Assembly (NCBI GenBank): GCA_022449345.1
Contig: JAKURL010000012.1
Span: 1 to 50,093, forward strand
Origin: Candidatus Thalassarchaeum sp.
GTDB lineage: Archaea > Thermoplasmatota > Poseidoniia > Poseidoniales > Thalassarchaeaceae
Reading direction: 5' to 3'
Length of the DNA stretch: 50,093 nt
In this document: in pieces, positions 43,537 to 50,093 of the stretch
How positions within the stretch are numbered: the first letter of the stretch is position 1
How the letters are laid out: each line of letters begins with the position of its first letter
The notes under the pieces: model-generated
Seen by the model: the letters and a program-made list of their open reading frames with translations, nothing else
Databases searched by the model: none
Told to the model about the DNA's origin: nothing
Translations under genes and position numbers: made by a program

Positions 43537-44481
43537 TCAAAATTTCAACAAAGATCGTGCAGCGGACTCAATTGATTGAACATTTAATCCAACTAAATCT
43601 AACAATTCCTCACTTTCTCCACTCTCACCGAAACGATCCTGTACACCTATCTTGATTACCTTGGTCGGATTAGATTCACTAAGATACTCACTAACTGCTG
43701 AGCCTAATCCTCCGATGACAGAGTGATCTTCGACAGTTACAATTCCAGATACTTTACTCGATAATGCGTCTAATAGTTGTGTATCTAGAGGTTTGATGGT
43801 GTGCATATCGATTACAGTTGCGTTGATGCCGTCTTGGCGTAGATTTTCTGCAGCTTCTAGCGCTTTGTGGACCATAACTCCAATTGCAATTATTGCCATA
43901 TCATCACCATCAGTTAAGACGTATCCTTTCCCGATTTCCAGAGATTTTACCGAATTCTCATTATAGATTCTAGGAGTCTTATTTCTGGCGGTTCTTGTGT
44001 ATGAAGGATGTTTATGGGAAAGCAATTGTTCGGTGAGTTTGGTTGCAGATATATCATCACTAGGATGCATAACTGTCATTCCAGGTATGGTTCTGTATAA
44101 GGCCAAATCTTCAATGGATTGAGCACTGCTTCCATCTGTACCTGTATGGATTCCCCCATGACTGCCACAAATATGGGCTGTTAGGCCCGGCCTAACGAGA
44201 CCATTTCTGACTTGTTCAAATGCTCGTTCTGTGAAAATTGCGAAAGTGCTAGCAAATGGTATCTTTCCACATGAAGCTAAGCCAGCAGCAACTATAACCA
44301 TATTTTGTTCAGCAATTCCGAGTGAAATTGTCCGCTCAGGATATTGTTCACGGAAAAGGCAGGATTTGGTTGATTTGCCAAGATCCACCTCGATAACTAC
44401 AACTCTTGGATCATTAGCCAAATTGAGAAGCGCCGCCCCGTATCCGTCTCGACTAGCACCGCTAGAGGATGGAGCACTCAT
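43537..44481 (-). CDS. tktB: Transketolase, C-terminal subunit
   Basis: Pyrimidine-binding half of a split transketolase, which transfers two-carbon units between sugar phosphates in the non-oxidative pentose pathway. 314 residues. LGIAEQNMVIVAAGLASCG carries the Glu that activates thiamine diphosphate. HICGSHGGIHTGTDGSSAQSIEDLALYRTIPGMTV and TVEDHSVIGGLGSAVSEYL are typical. The start ATG at 44479-44481 overlaps the stop of the N-terminal subunit by four bases. Split transketolases are common in archaea. Confidence 0.94.
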   Translation of the reverse strand: MSAPSSSGASRDGYGAALLNLANDPRVVVIEVDLGKSTKSCLFREQYPERTISLGIAEQNMVIVAAGLASCGKIPFASTFAIFTERAFEQVRNGLVRPGLTAHICGSHGGIHTGTDGSSAQSIEDLALYRTIPGMTVMHPSDDISATKLTEQLLSHKHPSYTRTARNKTPRIYNENSVKSLEIGKGYVLTDGDDMAIIAIGVMVHKALEAAENLRQDGINATVIDMHTIKPLDTQLLDALSSKVSGIVTVEDHSVIGGLGSAVSEYLSESNPTKVIKIGVQDRFGESGESEELLDLVGLNVQSIESAARSLLKF

Positions 44482-45317
44482 GCTAACTCCTCCATCGCTT
44501 TCTGTAATTCATCATCGGTAGGTGCTTTACCGTGAAAAGAAGGGTTATCTTCCATAAATGAGACGCCTTTACCCTTGATGGTGTGAGCGATTATCGCGCA
44601 GGGCCCCGCTGTCCCGATTGACCATTGCAATGCTTCGACTATGTGTGACATATCATGCCCATCTATTTCCTTTACATTCCAGCCAAATGATTCGACTTTA
44701 GCGGCAATATCACCTATTTCCATTTGCACATTAACAAAGTCATCATTCTGAATCCGATTCCTATCAATAATTACGTGTAGATTTTCGAGATTATGATAAC
44801 TAGCTGCCATGAATGCTTCCCAAACCTGTCCCTCTTGGGTTTCACCATCACCTAACATTACCCATGTTTGATAATCTAGGCCATCCATCTTTGCAGCAAA
44901 GGCCGTACCTATTCCAAAAGACAAACCCATCCCTAGGCTACCGGCAGAGAAATCAACTCCATCAGTCCATTTCATATCGACATGCCCTTGGCATACTGAT
45001 CCTAAACTCCTGAAACCATCTAAATCGGATTGTTCTAGAAAACCCAATTCTTTCAATATGGCATAAACCGCCGGCGATGCATGTCCTTTACTCATGATGA
45101 ATCGATCTCTAGTCGGCGATTCAGGATTAGATGGGTCCACCTTCATTTGTGTGCCATATAATGCAACGAGTAAATCGATTGCAGACAAAGAACCACCAGG
45201 ATGGCCCGCACCGGCTTTGTGAATCATGTCAACGATAGACCTACGACATCTTTTTGCCGTATTTTCTAGACTTTGTACAGACACTGTGCTACCTTCCACG
45301 AGTGCTGCTAATGACAA
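44478..45317 (-). CDS. tktA: Transketolase, N-terminal subunit
   Basis: Diphosphate-binding half of the split enzyme. 279 residues if the TTG at 45315-45317 is the start. GTG codons at residues 7 and 12 are alternatives, and no ATG precedes the conserved AGAGHPGGSLSAIDLLVALYG. The thiamine diphosphate motif GDGETQEGQVWEAFMAASYHNLENL...DRNRIQND is intact, as is MSKGHASPAVYAIL. TATAAAAT at 45353-45360 (minus strand) predicts a start site about 13 bases upstream of the TTG. Confidence 0.94.
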   Translation of the reverse strand: MSLAALVEGSTVSVQSLENTAKRCRRSIVDMIHKAGAGHPGGSLSAIDLLVALYGTQMKVDPSNPESPTRDRFIMSKGHASPAVYAILKELGFLEQSDLDGFRSLGSVCQGHVDMKWTDGVDFSAGSLGMGLSFGIGTAFAAKMDGLDYQTWVMLGDGETQEGQVWEAFMAASYHNLENLHVIIDRNRIQNDDFVNVQMEIGDIAAKVESFGWNVKEIDGHDMSHIVEALQWSIGTAGPCAIIAHTIKGKGVSFMEDNPSFHGKAPTDDELQKAMEELA

Positions 45318-45352
45318 TGGCCTTTGAAAATTTCCGGAGTGTAGTTTTCTAC

Positions 45353-45362
45353 ATTTTATAGA
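45353..45362. promoter_or_regulatory. Bidirectional TATA element between tktA and mqnE
   Basis: The sequence ATTTTATAGA reads TATAAAAT on the minus strand and TTTTATAG on the plus strand. Minus: predicted start near 45330, 13 bases ahead of the tktA TTG. Plus: predicted start near 45384, exactly at the mqnE TTG at 45385. The whole gap is only 67 bases. Confidence 0.45.
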
Positions 45363-45384
45363 TGGATTGAATATGGGGAATTAA

Positions 45385-46611
45385 TTGGGCAATATTGAGG
45401 GCAAGCCTGTGCATGAAGAAGTGGTACCTCTGGGAGGCACGAACGATTGGAGAAAACGCCTCATATCTATGCCAATACCCAACTCAATATTGAGGAATTC
45501 TACACTCAAACAGGCCCTAGATTCACTAATTCATAAAGGTAGAATTGATCGTACATTAGGTGTTGAGTTATATTTTGAAACAGACATAAACGCTCTATTT
45601 TCCTTAGCACATATGGTCAAATATGCACGATTCGGCGACCAAATTTTCTTTAATCAAAATCTGCATGTAAACACAACAAATATATGTGTTCTAGCCTGTA
45701 GATTTTGTGCATTTAGAAAAGGCCCCCGACACGAGGATGCTTACGAACTTAGCGTCGAAGAATACTTACACAGAATTGACCCGTTTTCTACTGATATTGA
45801 TGAGGTTCATTCTGTCGGTGGATTACACCCAACTTGGAATATCGAACATTACAAGAATTTGTATAGTGGTGCTAAACAAAAATTCCCTCATATTCACATA
45901 AAATCTCTTACAGCGGTGGAAATAAAACATCTTGCTGACCGTTCAAATCTTAGCGTGTGTGATGTTCTTGTTGAATTGCGCAATTCGGGTTTAGATTCAA
46001 TTCCGGGTGGTGGTGCAGAAATTTTGGTAGATAGTGTGCGGGACAGAATTTGTAGAGGTAAAGAATCCACTCAAGAGTATTTGGATATTCATCGCAGTGC
46101 TCATCATCTTGGAATACCAAGCAATTGCACAATGTTATTTGGTACAGTAGAATCCATAGAAGACAGAATTACACATCTTGAATTGCTAAGAGAGTTACAA
46201 GATGAAACCAACGGATTTCAATGCTTTGTTCCTTATCCATTCCTCCCAGATTTCACTCGTTTACCTGAAGCCCAACTTGCGACTTCTAGTGAAATTCTTC
46301 GAATGATAGCCATATCCAGACTAATGCTCGACAATATTCCTCACATCAAAGCATACAGGATGAATATAGGGAATGAAGTGACGCAGTTGGCGTTACTTGC
46401 TGGTGCAGATGACATCGATGGTACTGTTGGTCATGAGGAGATTATGCACTCTGCTGGTAGTACAGCACCATTGGATTCGGGCGTGCAAGAATTGGTTAAA
46501 TTAATTCATGAGTCAAATCAGATACCTATCAAAAGAAATACGATATATTCTCAATTCTTTGTCGAAAATTGTGAAAAACAGGAGTCTAATATCCTCCCCG
46601 TGGTAGCCTAG
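45385..46611 (+). CDS. mqnE: Aminofutalosine synthase MqnE (radical SAM)
   Basis: Radical SAM enzyme that builds aminofutalosine, the second step of the futalosine route to menaquinone. 408 residues from a TTG at 45385 that coincides with the predicted transcription start. GTG 45409 or ATG 45469 (MPIPNSILRN) are alternatives, and homology begins only near the latter. The cluster CVLACRFC supplies C101, C105 and C108 (CxxxCxxC). VGGLHPTWNIEHY, HIKSLTAVEI, SIPGGGAEIL and HRSAHHLGIPSNCTMLFG are MqnE-type signatures and distinguish it from CofH and MqnC. mqnA follows 11 bases later. Confidence 0.88.
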   Translation: MGNIEGKPVHEEVVPLGGTNDWRKRLISMPIPNSILRNSTLKQALDSLIHKGRIDRTLGVELYFETDINALFSLAHMVKYARFGDQIFFNQNLHVNTTNICVLACRFCAFRKGPRHEDAYELSVEEYLHRIDPFSTDIDEVHSVGGLHPTWNIEHYKNLYSGAKQKFPHIHIKSLTAVEIKHLADRSNLSVCDVLVELRNSGLDSIPGGGAEILVDSVRDRICRGKESTQEYLDIHRSAHHLGIPSNCTMLFGTVESIEDRITHLELLRELQDETNGFQCFVPYPFLPDFTRLPEAQLATSSEILRMIAISRLMLDNIPHIKAYRMNIGNEVTQLALLAGADDIDGTVGHEEIMHSAGSTAPLDSGVQELVKLIHESNQIPIKRNTIYSQFFVENCEKQESNILPVVA

Positions 46612-46622
46612 GGTGAGAATCA

Positions 46623-47417
46623 ATGCCGTGGACTAGCGTAATTGGAAGAGTTGCCTTCACCAATTGTGATCCGTTGTTCTTTGGTCTTGACTCACGTTGG
46701 TCTATTTTGTCAGCTCCTCCTGCTTGGTTAACTGGTCACGTCTTGAGGAAAGATTGCTTAACTGCACCAATACCCACTGCAGATTTTGCTAAACATCACG
46801 ACGAATTGATGTTGATACCTGACCTTGGCATAGTTGCAATGGGTGCAGTCGGTTCAGTAATTCTGTTTGGTTCGAGAAAAATTGAGAAGATGAGGGACAT
46901 TGCATTACCATCTGATTCCTCCACATCAAAAGTTCTGCTTCGATGGTTGTTAGCTCACAGGGGTTTAGACCCGAAATGTATCGAAACCGGGCCCGACTTG
47001 AAATCTATGTTAGATACATGTGATGGTGCACTATTGATAGGTGATAGAGCTTTGTCGGCCGCAGAAGAAAATCCAGAATTAGTCTCATTAGATTTAGGTG
47101 GAGAATGGACAAAGGTAACTGGCCTTCCTATGGTGTTCGGTGTATTTGCCTGCAGAAAAGATGCACCCCTAGAGAAAATATCCCAAATTCACCAAGATCT
47201 ATTGTCCAATTATCGTCAATTTAATTTAGACGATGCTCGGAAAAATGAAGTCATAAATAACGCCGCAATTGGTACCGGGATAGAAGTAAACAGAATGGAA
47301 AAATACTTCGAATATGAGGTAAGAAATACCCTTGACGAGACTTCTACTGAGGGGCTACGTATATTCCTCAATGATGTATGTCAAATGTCTGAAGAACCTA
47401 TTTGGGTCAATCTTTAA
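46623..47417 (+). CDS. mqnA: Chorismate dehydratase MqnA
   Basis: First enzyme of the futalosine pathway, converting chorismate to 3-enolpyruvylbenzoate. 264 residues of the periplasmic-binding-protein-like MqnA/MqnD fold. The N-terminus IGRVAFTNCDPLFFGL matches the (G)xVxYLNxxPL family opening, SSTSKVLLRWLL is the substrate-binding Ser-rich loop, and GDRAL plus DLGGEWTKVTGLPMVFGVFA is the most conserved MqnA segment. It has no signal peptide, as expected for a cytoplasmic enzyme, and is in an operon with mqnE. Confidence 0.88.
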   Translation: MPWTSVIGRVAFTNCDPLFFGLDSRWSILSAPPAWLTGHVLRKDCLTAPIPTADFAKHHDELMLIPDLGIVAMGAVGSVILFGSRKIEKMRDIALPSDSSTSKVLLRWLLAHRGLDPKCIETGPDLKSMLDTCDGALLIGDRALSAAEENPELVSLDLGGEWTKVTGLPMVFGVFACRKDAPLEKISQIHQDLLSNYRQFNLDDARKNEVINNAAIGTGIEVNRMEKYFEYEVRNTLDETSTEGLRIFLNDVCQMSEEPIWVNL

Positions 47418-47480
47418 TTAATTCTCAGAACACATCCAACCGAATCAAACTTCGATCTTTCTGGTATGCTGTCATTCACA
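47418..47480. other. Convergent gap between mqnA and mqnD
   Basis: 63 AT-rich bases between two converging genes. I see short T/A-rich stretches but no strong hairpin or T tract, and no small reading frame. Confidence 0.5.
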
Positions 47481-48356
47481 TTATTCAACTCCTATGAATT
47501 CAATTAAATCGGTATCAATATTTTCGTCAATCATACCAATCCGTTGCCCCTCTTTTAGAAATAGTCTTACCGCTGCTCTACCATCCTTTCCATAATCTAT
47601 GGTTCTAGAATTGACATACATTTGGACAAATTCTCGGTTAGTATCATCATCAATCCCACGCCCCCACATCTTTGCAAATTCTAATGCAGTATCTGGATTT
47701 TGTAATGAGTGTTCAATGGATAATTTGACATCATTCGCCAATGTTTCGCATAAATCCTCTCCCAAATTTCGTCGGACGACATTACCCCCCAATGGTAGAG
47801 GTAACCCCGTCTTTTGATTCCACCAAACTCCTAAATCAAGTAGCAAACACACCCCTTCATCTTTCCAAGTGAGTTGCCCCTCGTGAATAATCAATCCAAC
47901 ATCAAATTTACCTTCAGCCACAGATGGTAAAATTTCGTCGAATGGTACGACTTCGACATTAACGGGCCCCCACGCTAATCTCAATGCAAGATAGGCAGAG
48001 GTATCCTTCCCAGGTATTGCAATAGTCTTACATTTTGCATCTTCTAAGGAAATTTGTTTATTGGCAATTATCATAGGACCGTATCCCTCACCCATTGAAG
48101 CACCACAATTCATTAATGCATAATCATCTATGATTTTTGGGAATGAATGTATACTGACTGCTGAAATTTCAAATTCCTTATTCAAGGCCTTTTCATTCAA
48201 TGTTTGTATGTCTAATAAAATATGTTCGTAATGCCTCCCAGGAGTATCTATTGCTCCTGTTGTTAGAGCATGGAACATGAAAGCATCATCAGGGTCAGGG
48301 GAGTGTCCTATACGGATGTTAAGTCCCTCTGAATCCATGATATGTGGCATCTCCAT
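47481..48356 (-). CDS. mqnD: 1,4-dihydroxy-6-naphthoate synthase MqnD
   Basis: Converts cyclic dehypoxanthine futalosine to 1,4-dihydroxy-6-naphthoate in the futalosine menaquinone route. 291 residues from the ATG at 48354-48356 (other in-frame ATGs at 48350 and 48338). IRIGHSPDPDDAFMFHAL is the MqnD signature (SPDxDDAFMF), followed by SVHSF-like ISAVSIHSF, IPGKDTSAYLAL, and IIHEGQLTW, the catalytic His region. LGVWWNQKTGLPLPLGGNVV is also diagnostic. It faces mqnA convergently, so it is on a separate transcript. AATACAA about 26 bases upstream fits a leaderless mRNA. Confidence 0.9.
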   Translation of the reverse strand: MEMPHIMDSEGLNIRIGHSPDPDDAFMFHALTTGAIDTPGRHYEHILLDIQTLNEKALNKEFEISAVSIHSFPKIIDDYALMNCGASMGEGYGPMIIANKQISLEDAKCKTIAIPGKDTSAYLALRLAWGPVNVEVVPFDEILPSVAEGKFDVGLIIHEGQLTWKDEGVCLLLDLGVWWNQKTGLPLPLGGNVVRRNLGEDLCETLANDVKLSIEHSLQNPDTALEFAKMWGRGIDDDTNREFVQMYVNSRTIDYGKDGRAAVRLFLKEGQRIGMIDENIDTDLIEFIGVE

Positions 48357-48431
48357 CTACTAGAAAACCGCTTGTATTCTACAATCAGATTCTAGGTAAG
48401 TATCAAGAAGCAATTACTACCGCCCAATATC

Positions 48432-48626
48432 ATGCCTGACCCCAGCAAACTGTCCACAGCTTCAGGTCAACTTGGACCAGTCTGTGCAGTTACGGGCAAA
48501 GCCTTGACATTCGGCGAGGCTATTATCTTGGACGGGGAATATTTGTGCATGGAAGCATATGTTGAGAAAACTGGTGCAGAACCTTCCACCGAGGGAAAAG
48601 AAGTGCAAGATCTAAATTTAGATTGA
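48432..48626 (+). CDS. Small two-cysteine protein of unknown function
   Basis: 64 residues, no membrane segment. GPVCAVTGKALTFGEAIILDGEYLCMEAYVEKTG looks like a compact beta-hairpin domain with one Cys at each end (positions about 18 and 39). This could bind metal as a dimer or form a disulphide. It is not recognised. The start ATG at 48432 has no ribosome-binding site, and the gene fills a gap between mqnD and priS. The acidic C-terminus and normal codon pattern support it being real. Confidence 0.6.
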   Translation: MPDPSKLSTASGQLGPVCAVTGKALTFGEAIILDGEYLCMEAYVEKTGAEPSTEGKEVQDLNLD

Positions 48627-48634
48627 TATAATCT
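48620..48634 (+). promoter_or_regulatory. TATA-like element within a short dyad upstream of priS
   Basis: AGATT-GATAT-AATCT is a 5-bp-arm inverted repeat whose centre provides GATATAAT, a TATA-like box. It would place the priS transcription start near 48655, 26-41 bases ahead of the candidate start codons. It overlaps the stop of the preceding small gene. Confidence 0.35.
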
Positions 48635-48695
48635 TCCATGCCGATTGACAGGTTCGAATCGTTGAGTTCATCAGCCTCCTTTGATTCCTCCATCT

Positions 48696-49898
48696 GTGTC
48701 CGAAGGATGGAGCAGGTTTGCCCTGCGTTTCTCTAGGTATTACAGTACCTTGTCCCTAAGTGCCCTGTGGACCCCACCTAGGCTACGCAATCGAGAATGG
48801 ATGTTCATGCATTGGGGGGATAAACCAGTCGATAGACATCGCAGTTTTTCGTCGGAAGATTCTCTATTAGCATATTTGCAACAGAGAGGCCCTCATTCGT
48901 CATTTCACAGCACGGCATACTACAGACGTCCAATGGAACGAAAAATGACTGACAAAGAATGGCTAGGAGCAGATTTGATTTTTGACTTGGACGGGGATCA
49001 TTTACCTGGTGTGTCTGATGCGGATTTCCCTTCGATGATATCTTTAATCCAAGAACAAGCATGGAGTTTATGGAACGATTTTCTTGAACCTGAATTTGAT
49101 ATGAAGCGTGAATTTGCTCAGTTCACATTTTCTGGCCACCGTGGGTTTCACATTCACGTTAGGGATCCATCATTAATGGGGTTGGATTCTTATGCCCGTC
49201 GAGAAATCGTTTCTTATATTCGGGGCGAAGGATTAGAGGTCAATGCTATACTATCCGGTGAACAAAGTGGCTGGAGAGAAAGAATTGAACTGGGAATCCA
49301 AAGTGTATTGGATAAATTGTCGGCTATCGCTGAATCCACAGATGCTTCGAAACAAAATCTCGACGATTTCCATGGGTTATTGAATTCAAAATCAAAAAAT
49401 GGTTCTGTCAAGGGTGTCAGTAAACCTAGAATTCAATCATTAGCGGAAGCATCATTATCCCAAGAAAGAATTGATAGATTAAGGTCCGATCACAGTCTAT
49501 CTGTATTTGGTAAAGATACGGCAATATTTTGGGATCTGGTAAAGTTGGACAAATCTGTTGTCCTAGGCACTGCTGGGGAGACAGATGAGAACGTTACAGT
49601 CGATGTCAAGCGTGTAATCCGACATCTCGGTAGTTTACATGGTAAATGTGGGCTCAGAGTAACTGAAGTACCATTCGAAAGATTAGACCCCGATAATTCG
49701 AATTCTTTTGATCCTCTAATGGAAGCGGTTGCATTTAGTGGCGGCCCTAATAGTCGAGTAGAATTGCTCCGAGACGATGTTAGAGCTAGTTTGGAAGGTA
49801 CTGAAATTTCCGGTTCTACTGGTGAAGTTTTTGACGTTAGTGACGCTATGTCGACCTTTTTGTGTCTAAAGGGATGGGCAAATAGAGTAACGCCCTGA
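48696..49898 (+). CDS. priS: DNA primase catalytic (small) subunit PriS
   Basis: Synthesises replication primers together with PriL. The start is probably the GTG at 48696 (MSEGWSRFALRFSRYY), giving 400 residues. A TTG at 48681 would add five. Catalytic Asp residues lie in DLIFDLDGDHL (about residues 97 and 99), the nucleotide-binding SGHRGFHIHVRD follows near 148-160, and IRHLGSLHGKCGLRV is the conserved late motif. The acidic C-terminal part is longer than in the smallest archaeal PriS. The 3' end overlaps the small convergent gene by about 50 bases. Confidence 0.94.
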   Translation: MSEGWSRFALRFSRYYSTLSLSALWTPPRLRNREWMFMHWGDKPVDRHRSFSSEDSLLAYLQQRGPHSSFHSTAYYRRPMERKMTDKEWLGADLIFDLDGDHLPGVSDADFPSMISLIQEQAWSLWNDFLEPEFDMKREFAQFTFSGHRGFHIHVRDPSLMGLDSYARREIVSYIRGEGLEVNAILSGEQSGWRERIELGIQSVLDKLSAIAESTDASKQNLDDFHGLLNSKSKNGSVKGVSKPRIQSLAEASLSQERIDRLRSDHSLSVFGKDTAIFWDLVKLDKSVVLGTAGETDENVTVDVKRVIRHLGSLHGKCGLRVTEVPFERLDPDNSNSFDPLMEAVAFSGGPNSRVELLRDDVRASLEGTEISGSTGEVFDVSDAMSTFLCLKGWANRVTP

Positions 49899-50073
49899 CT
49901 AGGCAAAATGATACTCCAAACCACAGAATGTTGAATAGTGGGTTCAGTAGACCTTGTATTGTTGGGGGTGTAGCCTTGTCGGATGCAGATGATGAAACCA
50001 AGGAAGAGCTTCCACTTCCCCCATTACCTCCGGGTTTAGCCATACCACCCCCACTTCCAGCGGAATCGGACAT
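49846..50073 (-). CDS. Small Gly/Ser-rich single-pass membrane protein
   Basis: 75 residues from the ATG at 50071-50073. The first 40 residues are Gly/Ser/Lys-poor low-complexity sequence (SDSAGSGGGMAKPGGNGGSG), then one hydrophobic helix (LFNILWFGVSFCLVRALLYL) and a short polar end. The layout, disordered N-terminus plus tail anchor, is loosely like a Sec61-beta/SecG-type protein, but I see no specific signature. It overlaps the 3' end of priS. The alternative is a chance frame, though without it the last 190 bases would be the only empty stretch nearby. Confidence 0.5.
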   Translation of the reverse strand: MSDSAGSGGGMAKPGGNGGSGSSSLVSSSASDKATPPTIQGLLNPLFNILWFGVSFCLVRALLYLPIPLDTKRST

Positions 50074-50093
50074 AAATACCCCTGAAATTCCCC

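Noticed and set aside
48651-48660. GGTTCGAATC resembles a tRNA T-loop
   Set aside because: Flanking bases do not form the T stem, and no acceptor, D or anticodon arm can be found in the 50 bases upstream. No tRNA here.

Overview
The window looks like a piece of a marine planktonic euryarchaeal genome, most likely Marine Group II (Poseidoniales, Thermoplasmatota). The archaeal assignment is firm. The window has archaeal SRP54, RFC large subunit, PriS, EF-2, an exosome core (Rrp4/Rrp41/Rrp42), proteasome alpha, prefoldin beta, TiaS, Dph6, isopentenyl phosphate kinase and an archaeosortase. The group assignment is inferred from gene content and the very compact, moderately AT-rich layout. No non-genic stretch exceeds about 220 bp. 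I found no tRNA, rRNA, CRISPR array, insertion sequence or prophage gene.

Layout. 0-9.3 kb: partial SRP54 (-), a membrane protein with faint PrsW likeness (+), the trkA-trkH potassium system (+), a cell-surface cupredoxin (-), RFC large subunit (-) and glycyl-tRNA synthetase (-). 9.4-14.7 kb: one giant 1763-residue Lhr-type helicase. 14.7-21.3 kb: archaeosortase (-) divergent from a gmhA-gmhB-tiaS run (+), then a RecA-fold protein that has lost its Walker A lysine, purB and dph6 (-). 21.3-28.5 kb: a TM2 protein, then the classic archaeal proteasome/exosome superoperon psmA-sdo1-rrp4-rrp41-rrp42-rpl37ae-pcc1-pfdB, followed by a DHH phosphoesterase and a helical-repeat protein. 28.5-31.1 kb: nudix, TPR and UbiD-family genes (-). 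31.3-34.6 kb: uS12, uS7 and EF-2 (+). 34.7-37.2 kb: a fused IPP isomerase/GGPP synthase and isopentenyl phosphate kinase (-). 37.3-43.5 kb: zinc-ribbon proteins, KptA, thiolase, CoaBC and ProRS. 43.5-50 kb: split transketolase (-), futalosine-pathway menaquinone genes mqnE-mqnA (+) and mqnD (-), and the DNA primase small subunit (+).

Connections. UbiD (possibly anhydromevalonate phosphate decarboxylase), IPK and the IDI-GGPPS fusion could carry isoprenoid synthesis from an anhydromevalonate intermediate to GGPP, the precursor of archaeal lipids and of the menaquinone tail. Split transketolase yields sedoheptulose 7-phosphate, the GmhA substrate. Dph6 completes the diphthamide on EF-2, and EF-2 here carries the target histidine. 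The cupredoxin ends in a sorting-signal-like tail and could be a client of the archaeosortase.

The most unusual non-coding signal is a set of perfect inverted repeats with a 3-bp centre (GTA in three of four). They lie upstream of EF-2, rrp4, uS12 and in the glyS/lhr gap. In the first three they sit just upstream of a TATA-like box. EF-2 also has a hairpin that would enclose its ribosome-binding site.
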